From Heterobilharzia americana (Eukaryota > Platyhelminthes > Trematoda > Strigeidida > Schistosomatidae): a DNA stretch of 64,000 nucleotides. Where the stretch lies: positions 43,947,934-44,011,933 of the forward strand of contig OX104127.1 in assembly GCA_944470555.2 (NCBI GenBank), written 5' to 3'. A model generated the notes under the pieces. That model saw only the letters and a list, made by a program, of their open reading frames with translations. It was not told where the DNA came from and made no database searches. Made by a program: the position numbers and the translations under genes. This document shows, piece after piece, positions 9,845 to 20,995 of this stretch (positions are counted from its first letter, which is position 1; each line of letters starts with the position of its first letter).

Positions 9845-11010
9845 TATAGTTACATATTAGATTTGTTTATTTGATTTATAACACACAGAGATACAGTATT
9901 ATCTACTTGATCACTTTTTGAGCATCAAATATTATCGCTAATTATCATATCGATGTGATCACACAACTTTCAACATCTACCTTATATAGTCATGTCACCT
10001 CTTATTCTTTGTTTCTATTGGTAATACAAATTTTCCATATCTCTGGCGTAAGTGTAGCGTCATTCCGACTAAATGTGTTGGGTGTAGATTCGATGAATAG
10101 CCATTCAGTAATCAATGTCTCCACCTAGTTATGTTGAACTTAAGTATAATGGTTTTATCCCAACCCGTTGTGTGATAGTATGTTAACGGATGCATCACAG
10201 TAGCCGAAATTTATTCTAGATCATTCATCTTATTCGGCTCTATCATTCTATATTTAGCTAAACTCCTATCTTCCTCGAATCTAACTGACTCCGATCGACT
10301 AGTTTCATCTATAAACTTCACCTGATAGTCATTGTATGGAATTCGATAGATTAGATTATTTTGCTGAATTAGTTCTATCTGACAGTTAAGCCAACTGAAA
10401 ATATTTATCACTGAGTGAGTTCGTATGTTTAAATGCGACTCTAATTCCAGCCTTATTGAGAATCCTACGTAAAGTTTCCAATGATCCTTCCTTTTATAGT
10501 AACACGATGGAGGCTTTGAACTCCTTTCTACTCTTGTTATCGTTATTATTCGTACTCATATTATTTCGTTGCTTACGTGTTCATACGAATGGCTTCATAA
10601 AGTGGAAAGTATAATTATTAATTATTAACGCTTCAATGTTTATGTGCTTCAATTCCTTGTTTAAATAGTTGAACTTACTAGTGAGTTTTCTAGCTCTATC
10701 ATTCAGATATTTGACTAAACACACCTTAAATGACATTGGATAAGATGTCCTAAAGTCTAGATACCTGTTAGAATATGTCGGTTTCCTGTAGACGGTAGTA
10801 TCCAAACTACCATTTGTCCCTCGTTTTATCCTGCAATCCAACATACATAATTCTCTTTCTCCATTTTTTACCTCGTCACTGAATCGGATTGCGCCTGCTA
10901 CTCAGTTTATATGTGTGAGGAAATTGTCGATATGTTCCAATTTCAATACAGTAAATATGTCATCATATTACCACCACATCTTAAGTGCAGGATTGAACGT
11001 TTGTAAAGCC
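9845..11010 (-). pseudogene. Penelope-like element, RT and GIY-YIG (copy A)
   Basis: Minus-strand order is RT, then GIY-YIG, then terminal repeat. About 10985-10950 reads YDDIF, the catalytic YxDD-type motif, with a stop just before it. The 10844-10581 frame gives the conserved stretch SLDTTVYRKPTYSNRYLDF that follows the PLE RT core. 10411-10211 gives NLIYRIPYNDYQVKFIDETSR, a GIY-YIG nuclease with YIG altered. 10135-9845 is the terminal sequence shared with 3340-3970. The element is 5'-truncated and broken by stops. Copies: 24915-26080, 48453-49475 (deleted), 59926-60445 (deleted). Confidence 0.8.
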
Positions 11011-11209
11011 ATGTTTTCCCAACATCCATAAATATATCTGATATGGTTAAGATAGTGGTGATCTCATTGCTTCTACTTCTTTTCGTCTTTATATTTTGTC
11101 CTGAAACTTGAAGACTGTCTAGGTCAGACACAATATGATACTAAAAGCAGTCATAAATCAGCTAAATATTGACTCAGAACTTACTCTCAGAACTAAGATA
11201 TCAGTTGAT

Positions 11210-11350
11210 GAGACCATATTGGGCGTACAGTTCATCGAATCAACACCCAACACATGTAATCTGAATGATCCAATATCTATACCAGAGATATGGAAAATTT
11301 TTATTATCAATAGAAATAAAGATAATCACACAGTACAGTTAGTCATATCA
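11210..11350 (+). repeat. PLE terminal repeat, opposite orientation
   Basis: CATCGAATCAACACCCAACA, ACATGTAATCTGAATGATCC and CCAGAGATATGGAAAATTTT are the reverse complement, with changes, of the terminal unit at 9990-10135. It lies just upstream of the RING exon. A 75-aa open frame over it is not taken as a gene. Confidence 0.6.
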
Positions 11351-11552
11351 AATCTGCCATGAAGTGCCTCACGAAGTGTCAGAATAACCTGTATTCAGTA
11401 ATACTGTAAGAGATTTGTCTCACATGATTCGTAGGTGATTCGACTGTTGTTCATTGAATCAAATTTTTCCAGACTTTTTCATTAGCATGTGGTAAATCAT
11501 ATTCCTTGTAATTAAAGTTTCTCTAGTTTGTGATTCACGTTTGGTTTTTCAG

Positions 11553-11871
11553 AAAGCAAAAGAAAGAAGAATCCAGCACAAGAAGATCGAGGAAGTAAAA
11601 GAAATCAAGACATACGAAAGGCTGACAAAGCAGAAATCTGTCTGGAAACAAAAGTATCTGTCGACAATGAGAGACCAAAATCATCGGAAACAGTTAAAAG
11701 TCAAACGGATGACATACAAATCAAAACAAACTATGAAGCAGATATTGTACTTTTAGAAAAGTTGGATAAGGTATACGAATGCGTTAAATGCAATCGTATT
11801 CTACGTGTACCATTTTTGTTTGAAGACTGTGGTCACAGATGCTGTTCTGGTTGTGTACCAGATATATTCAG
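11553..11871 (+). CDS. TRAF-like gene, RING exon (copy A)
   Basis: Acceptor TTTTTCAG ends at 11552 and donor GTAAAT begins at 11872. With one base from the start exon the 106-codon frame is open throughout. It starts with a lysine-rich, low-complexity stretch and ends with the first part of a RING finger: ECVKC, then 12 residues, then CGHRCCSGC (C-x2-C-x12-C-x-H-x2-C-x2-C). The final RING residues (CPAD) come from the next exon; the split codon AG|A joins in phase. RING domains of this family bind an E2 enzyme for ubiquitin transfer. The frame that starts with ATG at 11541 is a shadow. Intact inverted copy at 47592-47910; copy B is destroyed by poly(A). Confidence 0.85.
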
Positions 11872-12189
11872 GTAAATTCTAATCATTAAGATTAGATTTC
11901 CATGTAAATAAGTTTCTCTTTCCATTCCATTTATTTTAACAATTTACATAATCTGAAGGAAACAAATTCGAGAAAGACAAAAAAACAAACTAACGGCTTA
12001 CTGGTAAGGAACGGTAGTGAAGTTTTACAAGGTATTCAAAGTCAGTTACCATCAAATCAACTTCATTAAGAAATATCTATCAAAGGAACACACGTCACGA
12101 TAATTACGTCAACGTACAAAACGAATAACTTTACCGTATATCTGACCACTCATACTGCGATTAGTCTCTGTCACCTAGAAAATTTCAAG

Positions 12190-12425
12190 ATAGAATTCAT
12201 CATGAACTGACATCATTTGGAGAACCATTGAAAATCTAGGAACACTGGACAGCTGTTTTGTCCTGGTATGGGACTCCTCAGCAGTATGCACTCACGACCC
12301 GGCTAGGAATCGAACTGAGGACCGTGAGGTTTCACTGTGGATGCGTTAGATATTCAGTCACTAGATCAAAGTTCAATGGTTCACAGTTTCCAACTTCTTT
12401 CAATTCACTATACAGCGCGACTATA
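12190..12425 (-). repeat. Hammerhead SINE, family 2
   Basis: Minus strand: B-box-like GTTCGATTCC, then ATACTG-CTGAGGA-GTCC ... GGAC-AAAAC-AGCTGTC-CAGTGT. Stem I (ATACTG/CAGTGT) and stem II pair perfectly, but the G of GAAA is A. The head is diverged. Copies at 27259-27494 and 47038-47273. Confidence 0.75.
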
Positions 12426-12844
12426 ATCTAAGGTCTTCAGTTGGCATCCACTCCACTTCCGACTGGTTGATCAGGTCATGGCTTCGGGATATCCATTTGC
12501 AAGGATTTCACTAGTGAGCACCATAAAGGAAGTTAGTTTGAGGTTCATGCGGATTTATTTATTCATTTCAAGATAGTATTCATCATAAATAAATCCCCAT
12601 AAGCCTCAAACTAACCTATGAAATTTGTTTTAAAAAATACAAGCAGTCAAGTATTTGCCGTAGAGTTTCTACACATACTGGTTATCGATGTTAGACATGA
12701 ATCGACTGAGAGTTCCCTTGATCTTGATTTGTACTTGGTAACACTCATTAGGAAATTGTATCTGTAGCCATGAGCAAAGTAACTATTCCTTAATGATACG
12801 AGTTTGTATCATCCACTGACCAAACAATAATTATGATAAATTGG

Positions 12845-13130
12845 TTGGTTGTGTCTAGCAGAAGAATCCAGGAAGCCCGTTTCTTCCTATTTGGGACTCG
12901 TCAGCTGGATGTACCTGCACCCCAGTGATGTTATTCCCACGGGGACTTGAACCTCGTACCCATCGCTTCAAACGCCACTATGCCACGGAGGAACGATAGC
13001 CACTTCTTGTACAAAGGGTAGTAGTTATTACTATTTATTGACATACTTGTCATTCTCAGACGAGTCCCAAATAGGACGAAACGCGCGTCCTGGATTCTTC
13101 TGCTAGCCACAACCAACTAATTTATCATAA
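12845..13130 (-). repeat. S-alpha-type SINE with inverted ribozyme remnant
   Basis: Minus strand: tRNA-like head (TGGCATAGTGG box A, seen intact in the inverted copy and partly lost here), B-box-like GGTTCAAGTCC, then a hammerhead at 12912-12865: ATCCAG-CTGACGA-GTCC..GGAA-GAAAC..TTC-CTGGAT. All conserved core bases are present and stem I is perfect; stem II has one mismatch. On the + strand at 13058-13105 a second hammerhead tail (CAGACGA ... GGACGAAACGCGCGTCCTGG) faces the other way with its first core bases changed. This copy lacks 11 bp of the head (TTGGCGTTTG area) found at 28036-28050 and 46480-46500. Confidence 0.85.
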
Positions 13131-13393
13131 TTAACATTCAGGCAGTATCGAGGCATCCGCATAGGAGCCCATATGCCAGTAGAGGTCGAACAATTCGATT
13201 CAACAAAACAACGGAGAATAAAAAGTATGTCAATAAATAGTAACCAACAATAATTATTTTGGCATCATAATTATTCCATTTATAAATGCACATTAAAATG
13301 TAAATTCATGGTGAATTTCAGGGTTAAATATTTATAGTATACTTTGTTTCTGATATTCTATTTGTCTATAAAGGTTATTTTTATTTTCAATAG

Positions 13394-13613
13394 AAATACT
13401 TCAAAGTGTCCAGCTGATAAACAACATTTAAAAAAGGATCGTGTTCATCTAGATAAGGCTTTTCAAGAACATATGGATAGATTAGGTGTAAAATGTTCTT
13501 ATCATAGTCAAGGATGTGTTTGGACAGGAGTTTTAAATGAGTTGGGCAATCATTTGAATCAGTGTGAATACAAAATTCTTCAATGTCCAAGGGAGTGTGG
13601 TGTAGAAATTCAG
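13394..13613 (+). CDS. TRAF-like gene, zinc-finger exon 1 (copy A)
   Basis: Acceptor TTCAATAG ends at 13393; donor GTTAGT begins at 13614. With two bases carried in it gives 74 codons: CPADKQ completes the RING, followed by a linker (LDKAFQEHMDRLGVKC) and a TRAF-type zinc finger, SYHSQGCVWTGVLNELGNHL and NQCEYKILQCPRECGVEIQ. The spacing C-x6-C, then H-x3-C, then C-x3-C is typical of TRAF zinc fingers, which lie between RING and the coiled coil. The exon ends on a codon boundary. Copies B (28474-28693) and C (45839-46058) have the same protein sequence, showing very recent duplication. Confidence 0.9.
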
Positions 13614-13904
13614 GTTAGTCAATGTAGAGATATATTTTTATTGAAATATTTTTGGTTGTTGATTTACTATAAAAGTAAATCATAAGTGATTTTTTTTCGT
13701 AGTATTATACATTTTTCAATTGTTTTTGTGAACACTAACTGTTTGATGTCAGTTGTACTACCTCATATGAATGAAATGGTACATTATTTCAAATACGGAA
13801 GTACTATCAGATATTGGTTGTAATGATATCACTGATTGTTAGTTGTTTTTCAAAGTGCATGAACTTCCATTTCGAGTTTAATGATTGAGAACATTCATTT
13901 CTTA

Positions 13905-14205
13905 TTTTAGGTTGGTATTTATCATGTACTAACATCACTTGGAAACTTAGGAGCACTGGACAGCTGTTTCTTCCTGGTATGGGACTCGTCAGCACTGCGC
14001 ACCCATGACCCCACCCTCCAGGGGTCCAGCCTAGGACCTAAAGGTTCTATGGTCAGTACGTTACCAACAAACCACTGAGTTGGAATCCAATGGTCCATAT
14101 TTCCTATCTCTGTCTGTTCACAATATTGTGTGACCTCCATCCAAGTTTATCGTTGGGTAATTATCTTCATTTTCAACCTGGTTAGCCCCACTGGTCACTA
14201 CTTCT
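13905..14205 (-). repeat. Hammerhead SINE, family 2, core intact
   Basis: The minus-strand ribozyme at about 14002-13950 reads GCAGTG-CTGACGA-GTCC..GGAA-GAAAC-AGCTGTC-CAGTGC. Every conserved core base (CTGANGA, GAAA, GTC) is present. Stem I has one mismatch and stem II one. This is the best-preserved ribozyme of family 2 in the window. Copies at 28985-29285 and 45247-45547. Confidence 0.75.
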
Positions 14206-14509
14206 TATTGGAACTTTGAGAATCACCTCTCACAACTAGTCACAAATGAGCACTAGATTAATTCAGTCCATAATGAATACCAACATAAAATCAACTAAAT
14301 CGTCAAAAGTTTCCAAATTGAATTTATCTCTCATGTTGATACACTTTTTAGACTGGGACGACTCTCAAATGACATCCAGTTTGCAAGCAGTGATGAATAG
14401 TGGTCTACAACTATGCATATCAGCCATTAGCAAAAATTGTGTGTTTAAACAATTATCATAAAAATTGTCTAGTTTGAGGTTTATGGGGATTTTATTTCGG
14501 GATAGTATT

Positions 14510-14770
14510 CATCATAGACTGACGTCAATTGAACAGCAGTTGAAAGAAGTTAGAAACTGTCGAACATTGAACTCCAAATTAGTGGCTGAATGATTAGTGC
14601 AGTTATCACGAGAACTGTAGGTCCTGATTTGAGTCCCTGATGAGGTCATGGATATGTACTACTAAGGAGTTCCATCATAGGACGAAATAGCTATCCAGTG
14701 GTATAACGTTTTAAATGGTTCTCCATATGATTTCAGTCGGTGATGAACACTGTATTAAGCTGAAAATTTT
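14510..14770 (+). repeat. Degenerate family 2 SINE
   Basis: + strand tail features remain (ACTAAGGAGTTCC ... AGGACGAAATAGCTATCCAG), and both flanks have the family's common sequence (TCATCATAGACTGACGTCAA; TCTCCATATGATTTCAGTCG in reverse sense). Core CTGA has become CTAA, so no cleavage is expected. Copies at 29590-29850 and 44683-44943. Confidence 0.6.
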
Positions 14771-16320
14771 CATTGCTTTCATTACCTGTACCAGTTTCAT
14801 ATACCTATCTGTACATGAACAACATCCATCAGTTTTTAATATCAAGTTTCTAATTTGCCTATTGAATTCCAAACTTAAGTGTACCACCTTTCACATTCTT
14901 ATGATTACTGAATATACACGTTCATATGAACCATTCCAGTTTAATGGTAGCCTAGATGACTAAATATTATTATTTGCTATTGATAGAAAATGTGCGTTTG
15001 GAGATCTTCCCAAAAACTTCGTTCAATGTGAATATCATTATTTCTTTGAAAAGAAACAGCATCCCTAACCGTTCATGGTTCACACTACCTCTCGAAGAGC
15101 GAATCAACCACTGACTGCCTAACAGAACATTAAAAATATTACCATAAAATAGTTTTCCTCAAATATAATTTCCTGTGACATTGACTCATTAAAATGCATT
15201 TAAATGGTATTGCAAATTTAACTTATATTTCTCTGAAGTTGTATTATCAATAATAAATGCTCGTGACAGTTACACATCAATAAATTTTTCTTTGAGTTAT
15301 AAACTACTAAATATCCAATAAGTAGTATATGCATACACTTAGCAGAAGTTGAACTATCATTTTTAAAGATCTGATGTTTTTTTTAGGAATGCCGAAGTGT
15401 ATATAATTGATGCTTGATTAATCTGTGATGAAAATCCTCCTTATTAATGTTCATTAAATATTGTACAAATGAAGTCTTGCCTGATTCCGAACAGTCAAAG
15501 TTAACTAATGCAATCTACAAAATCCGTATTTCTGGCTTACTAAAAACTATGAGGAAGCTTGTGTAACTCAGAGAAACTGGTTACTATTTTGCGCATTAAA
15601 ATCCACGTTTCACACTTCGGATTTCAAAAGTATCACTAGTGAGTTATCCAGATAGAAGATAACCACTTGTAAAGCTGAATTAAACAGATATCAGTAAAAT
15701 TTTGATGGACAAATTAGACCAGATATAAAGATTGAACATGGTAATGCTTACCCTTCAACAGTCGATTTGTGTAATCATATGTGTGTTATGCGAAGGCAAA
15801 TGCATGAATTCCTTAGGATAAAAAGAGTATTTTGGTTTAATCTCATGAACAACGATGATACATAACATTTAGCTCGATTGATTTCCACCATTTTTCAGAC
15901 TTCCGGAGGGTTCTGTGATGATTATGTTATTCGTCTGTAAAGCCTGTAAGCGATGTAAGGCTAAGCACTTGAGCAATTCACAGTGTTTACCATTAGTCTC
16001 ATTACTAAATGACAACCTTCTTGAAAACATTAAAATACCGCCTTGCAAATGGTAAAATTCATAGTACACAGTTTGTTTCTTAGTCACTTCTCATGTTTAA
16101 TATGACTATTTTTGGATTAAACCATCATTCAGGGGATAAATTCGAGAGTCGAGTGAAATATTGCAGCACTGTCGTCAACTTCCTTTTAATGCATACTACT
16201 TTCTGTTTGTTGTTGTTTAGAAATGAAGACCGCAACTTTCGTTTGCTATGAAGATCGGAGCTTCATAAGCGAGTTTTAGAACTATATGTTACGATTTCAG
16301 CGACCTTACATTAAGGTAAT
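14771..16320. other. TRAF intron sequence, nothing recognised
   Basis: AT-rich intron between the two zinc-finger exons. Short frames such as 14715-14963 (+) and 15869-16087 (-) have no domain or splice support. A 7-bp difference near 15003 separates copy A (short) from copies B and C (long). Confidence 0.4.
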
Positions 16321-16324
16321 TTGC

Positions 16325-16500
16325 TTGGTTGTAGCTAGCAACGGATTCCAGGACTCACTTTTCGTTCTATTTGGGACTCATCAGCTGGGTGCAACTGCAC
16401 CCTAGTGAGTGATGTTGTCCCCATTGAGGCTCGGACCTGGTACCCATCGCTTCAAACGCCAAGGCGTTATCGACTGTGCCACTGGGAATCACAAGTATAT
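16325..16500 (-). repeat. S-alpha-type hammerhead SINE, core intact
   Basis: Minus strand: head CCAGTGGCACAGTCGATAAC, B-box-like region CCAGGTCCGAGCC, spacer, then hammerhead at 16391-16344: CCCAG-CTGATGA-GTCC..GAAC-GAAA..GTC-CTGGAA. All conserved core bases are present; stem II has one mismatch. Copies at 31413-31588 and 42947-43122. Confidence 0.8.
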
Positions 16501-16689
16501 CGATAAATAGTAATAAACTAAATTAAATTGTAAATTGCATACGACTACGTAACTGATAAATTAATGCCCTAATAAGCAATTAATTTCAACAGGATATCTT
16601 TCAGTTACTCACCACCTATTATCATATTAATGGCCTTCTGTAGTCTTATAACACAGGTATTGAAAAACTAGCATGATAAAATATAGGCA

Positions 16690-17105
16690 TTGTTACTAGG
16701 TGGTAATTGAAGGTGAAATGAAAATTTGAACGGCGGCCGGATTCGAACCAGCGACCACCGGGTTTCCTCGCCTATGCTCTACCAACTGAGCTACGGAGTC
16801 CGACTGTTGATCAGATTTCAGTCTCACTCAGTATGAATACTAGTTCGCCAAACCGCGACCATCTCTCTCTAATTCAGTTAGATTTGGATTGGGATGAGAA
16901 GTCCTGACTAGGCACCCGTGTGAATAGAAACAAGAGGTACTAACGTGTCACGAATTCACATGATAGTCGGACAAAATCTTTGGTGATTGAAGTGAAATAA
17001 CACGGTGGTCACTGGTTCGAACCCGGCTGTGGTCTAAACTTTCATTTCACCTGCAATCATCACCTAGTATAATTACAGGTCTTCCAAACCACGGCTATAT
17101 CAGAA
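16690..17105. repeat. tRNA-derived SINE cluster (family 3), inverted arrangement
   Basis: The minus strand from 16803 has a well-kept tRNA-like head: GTAGCTCAGTTGGTAGAGC with a perfect D-arm, and B box GGTTCGAATCC in a paired T-arm. The anticodon stem does not pair, so it is a SINE head and not a tRNA gene. 16975-17105 (+) has a second B box (GGTTCGAACCC) and the family tail in the opposite orientation, and 16825-16865 holds another tail piece. Copies at 31778-32193 and 42343-42757. Confidence 0.7.
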
Positions 17106-17284
17106 AGTCAAAAAATGATGAAGATATTGTTTTTGTTCATGAATTAGCCACTTATTTGACTTAATTTAATCAAGCTTTTTATAATATCACAGGCTGATAA
17201 ATAAGTAAGTCTATCCTTCGTCAGCGTAAAATCTTACCTGGAGAATGTATGATTTTTATTCGTGTATAAAGAAAAAAAATTATT

Positions 17285-17365
17285 TCAAGTTGTTATTCAT
17301 GGAAGACTGACATCAGTTGGAGGAACAAAGGAAACCTGGGAGCACTGGACAGCTGTTTCGTCCTT
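17285..17365 (-). repeat. Family 2 SINE tail, 5' truncated
   Basis: Only the last part of the ribozyme (GGACGAAACAGCTGTCCAG, with the conserved G12) and the family 3' tail remain. Copies at 32373-32453 and 42083-42163. Confidence 0.65.
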
Positions 17366-17630
17366 ATTATATTATCTTTTTCTTAACTGAGCTGAAAATG
17401 AAATGTTGTTAATGGAAGTTTTTTAGATCAGGAGATCGCTATAGTGAATTAAGTTTCACTTAAGGTGCTCTCGTGAATATAATCGTTAACATTTAGCAAA
17501 CCGCTTAAAGGTAATATGAACAGTAAGTAGGTGAGTAAGCTATCTGCTCAATGTAAACAACTATCTGAGTTATTAAAGTATATTCCAACATTTCTATTTA
17601 TCATGTGTTATTTTGTTAACTTTATAAAAG

Positions 17631-17987
17631 CGAAAGTATTTAGAACAGCATATTGAAAATGATTGTTTTAACCGCATCAGAAAATGCCAATATTGTGGAA
17701 CAAAGATTATATTTGCTAATGAAGCTAAACATTTTAGTATTTGTTCAGAATTTCCAATTCCTTGTCCAAATAAATGTGAAAATACTACTATACCAAGAGG
17801 ATTTTTAACAGCCCATTTAAAAAATGATTGTTCTAAACAAAATTTACATTGCCCATTCAGTGTTCATGGTTGTCAATTTCGTGGTCGTAAGAATAAAATT
17901 GATCCACATTTACAACAATCAATTGTGATACATTTAAATCTTCTCAATACATCTGTTGAACAAATGTCATTATTAATCGAAGCACAA
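17631..17987 (+). CDS. TRAF-like gene, zinc-finger exon 2 (copy A)
   Basis: The acceptor chosen is TATAAAAG at 17630, because it continues the previous exon in phase 0 and gives EIQ|RKYLEQHIENDCFN, the usual TRAF finger spacing; AG at 17636 would also be in phase and drop two residues. Donor GTAAGT begins at 17988. The 119 codons hold several C/H pairs: CFNRIRKCQYC, HFSICSEFPIPCPNKC, HLKNDCSKQNLHCPFSVHGC, ending in a helical segment (HLNLLNTSVEQMSLLIEAQ) that fits the start of the TRAF coiled coil. Ends on a codon boundary. Copies at 32719-33075 and 41459-41815. Confidence 0.88.
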
Positions 17988-18099
17988 GTAAGTTGATATA
18001 TATTAAAACGAATTTGTTAAAAATTTTTACGATGAAATGAAGTGATTTTTGATGTGGGCATTTTCTCTTTCCCCATTGTCTTTGTGTTATAAATCAAAT

Positions 18100-18430
18100 A
18101 AACGAATATAATATGGTACTCAGTTTCAAGGCTCATGGGGATTAATTGACTTCACATAGGTATTCATCACGAACTAACATCACCTGAACAACCATTCAAA
18201 ATCAGACAAAACTACATACCTATTGCATTCTAGTATGAAACTCTTCACTAGTGTGAACCCACAATCACACCAGGGAATCTGATTGTCCTAGGTTCGATCC
18301 CTGTTAGTATTATGGATACAAACTGCTTGAGGAGTCCCATGATGATACAAAACAGTAGTCGATTTCTTCGTGGTTGTCAGTGGTTCTCCAACTAATGTCG
18401 TTGCATGATTAATACAAACTTGAAGTCTAC
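18100..18430. repeat. Degenerate family 2 SINEs, opposed pair
   Basis: 18160-18255 resembles the family tail on the minus strand and 18280-18425 the + strand body: B-box-like GGTTCGATCCC, then CTTGAGGAGTCCC ... ACAAAACAGTAGTC. The ribozyme core is damaged. A short PLE-terminal-like piece (ATAAATCAAATAAACGAATA) lies at 18090-18115. Confidence 0.5.
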
Positions 18431-18826
18431 AACAGTTGTAAACTTATACAAACTGATGACATGCAACAGCATGCTTGTATCTCACTCAGTGTCTGCAATA
18501 CGAGTATAAAGTTATCTTGAGAGCACTCCTTTTAATGTGGAATTCTAGGGATGAAATGAAGGCATTCATCTCTTTGGTATGGGTAATTTATATTTGCCAG
18601 AAAGAATCAGTATTTGCAGAAGTTATTTCATAACGTCGTGGCAGATCGATGTAGACTATCTACCGAATAATCAGCATGCAATGTTGTGTACTTGGTGCAA
18701 CAACTTTTGTTAAATTCGTGAGCTGCACTTCAGTTTCAGGGTAAGAAGAGTTAAGTAAACAATAAAAGACTTTCTCTATAATTGTAATCTTTACCGGAAT
18801 AAATTGCACAACAATTAATTATACTG

Positions 18827-18985
18827 TGGAATTCACGACGTTCATTTTGTCCTATATAGGATTCGTCATCTAGATTCAGTTACAACTCAGTGAATAATGA
18901 TGTTCACAATGAATCTGGGACCCAAAACCCATCCCTTTAAACGCCAAAGCGTTACCTACCATGCCACTGAGGCATGAGATCCACA
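18827..18985 (-). repeat. S-alpha-type SINE, degraded ribozyme
   Basis: Minus strand: head CTCAGTGGCATGGTAGGTAAC, then a ribozyme relic AGATGACGAATCC ... AGGACAAAATG. Core bases are lost on both sides. Copies at 33915-34073 and 40461-40619. Confidence 0.65.
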
Positions 18986-19049
18986 TTTTTTGCATTGGAT
19001 ATCAGTTATTATTGATTAATAATTGTAATTCCCCGCTATTTTACTTTGA

Positions 19050-19300
19050 TATTTGAAGGGGTGGGTACCGGGTCCAAGCTTCAGGAGAACGCAATCACTT
19101 GTTAGGGTGCAGGTACGTACGGCTGATGAGTTTCGAATGGGACGAAACGCACCTCCTAGGTTCCACTTTTAGTCATGAAACAAACTACAACACAGTGGTT
19201 ATTCAGTCAGTCTGGAGATATCTGCTTAGGAGCGAATCCACCGGCAGAAGTCAAGCGCTGCCGTGCGGTACAACAATGAGGAGTAGGAAGTGTCAATAAA
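19050..19300 (+). repeat. S-alpha-type SINE tail with intact ribozyme core
   Basis: The head (box A) is missing. At 19112-19163 the + strand reads CTGATGA, stem II GTTTC/GGGAC with two G-T pairs, GAAAC, then CTC-CTAGG. Core is intact but stem I pairs poorly. The downstream sequence (ATCTGCTTAGGAGCGAATCC) matches the downstream flank at 13140-13200. It lies head-to-head with 18827-18985. Copies at 34138-34388 and 40146-40396. Confidence 0.65.
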
Positions 19301-19449
19301 CATATAACAATTTCTTATCAAACCTCTTTGATTCACATCGAAGACTGGGTTATGCGAGAAGTAGCAGAAATCATTTATCCTGTGAATTGCCTAATTCGAC
19401 TTGTTCTTGACCATGATTAGATAGAATGAGAGAGGTAAAAGAACGATAT

Positions 19450-20995
19450 ATATATAATTTATGCCTTGGGTTCCTAGTGAAACATAGGGCTTCAGTAGCA
19501 CATCCCCATTCCACTCTGTTCTCTGCAATCTTTTCAACCTGGCTCCACGTCAGCCAACAAGCTTTCATTTCTTCCTCACATGATCTCCTCCATGTCAACC
19601 TTGCCTTGGAACCCCAACTCGTCGTTTCCCATCTGGGTTCCACTCGACGGCCTGACGTGTGATGTCCACAATCGGCCTTCTCAGTATATGCCCATCCAAT
19701 TCATCTCCACTTTCTCCTGCATATTTGTTGGGTAGTAGATTCTTGGTTGGTTCGTTCCCAGAGTTCCTTGTTGCTAATTCTTTCTGGCCATCTATCTGAT
19801 CTTCATTATTCAGCGTAGGCAGTTGTTGATGAATATCTGTAGTTAGTTGAAAGTGCTCTTCGTGACGTGCCAAGTTTCTGAACCATATAGAAGCACTGAC
19901 TTGACACTGGTGTTGAAAATCCGGATGTTGTTTACGCTTTATGCTGAGTGCAGTGCAGTGCAGTAGATCTCCACTCTGATTTCAGAATAATGCAGGAAGA
20001 CCTGTGTTACTTTTCCTATCCCGGTTTTGACATCCCCGTCTGCGCCACCTGTAGTTGAAACGATGCTGCCTAGGTAGGTGGGTAGGTGAAAGAGACAACT
20101 TCCTTTATGTTTATCCCGTTAATGGTGATTAGTGCTCGCTGTTGCGGTTGGTTGGGTATTTTTATCACGTCTGTATTCTCTACGTTCACTTGAACGAAGT
20201 CCCGTCTTCACTACACTATCTCTTCTGCCAACTTGTTAGTTTTCGCTTGTAGATATTCTAGTTTGTGCCACAAGACATTATACATAAACCATCTGCGAAA
20301 TCCAAATCTTCTAGGCTCTTTTCATCGGTCCAGAGTATGCCCATCTTCTCGCTCCTCACATTTTCTTGCGTGATCCAGTCCAACCCACCACAATCAGTAA
20401 GATTATCGGTAATAGTAGGCGGCAACCTTGTCCTCCTCCTGTCTTCACTTCAAAGGCATAACTCAGCTTCCTAGTGTGAATTACTTGGCATGTGGCGTCT
20501 TCATATAGTTGTTGACTGAGGTTGATAAAGGTTTGTAGCACTGAAAGCGTAGTGTTGAACCAACTGCCTCAGTCGACTCTGTCGAAGGCCTTTTCAAAGT
20601 CGATGAAGTTGAGGTAGGGAATTGAGTTGACTGCCATTCTATGCTCTCTTCTATGATGGTATGTAGTGTAGCGTTGCAATTTGGTCCGCACATGATTTGT
20701 ACTTCTTGAATCCAGACAACCTGTTCCGGTCGTAATTTTGAATCTAGCACATCCTTTAGCCTCTCCAGAATGACGCGCTTTCATCGAGAGAAGACACATC
20801 GGCTGACTGGCTTGCTGAATGCTTTCACCAACCGACGTCATTTCGTCTCTCCGATTCCAGCAAGAAATAAGTTTGTTTTTTGTTTTATATTTTCTTTTTC
20901 CTTTGAAGTTTCTTTAGCGATTGGATTAGTTTTATGGGGTAAGGTTGCTAACCCTATGCCCAACCTTCCCTCTTTACTCGGGCTTAGGACCAGCT
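19450..20995 (-). pseudogene. RTE retrotransposon with internal deletion (copy A)
   Basis: Minus strand, 5' to 3': a 5' leader at 20995-20780 (protein EMPLVGESIQQASQPMCLLS can be read in the homologous copy C), then an abrupt join at about 20774 to RT sequence (YLNFIDFEKAFDRVD), then the 3' end (DGHILRRPIVDITRQA; WRRSCEEEMKACWLTWSQVE; ATEALCFTRNPR) at about 19460. The endonuclease and first half of RT, about 1.75 kb present in copy C at 36908-38657, are missing. Frameshifts throughout. It lies in TRAF sequence between zinc-finger exon 2 and the MATH exon. Confidence 0.85.

Noticed and set aside
11541..11756. 71-aa basic protein starting MVFQKAKERR
   Set aside because: It is a shadow frame over the RING exon; the real frame is fixed by exon phases and the RING residues.
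16735..16803. tRNA gene on the minus strand with good D- and T-arms
   Set aside because: The anticodon and acceptor stems do not pair, and the head continues into a SINE tail shared with other loci.
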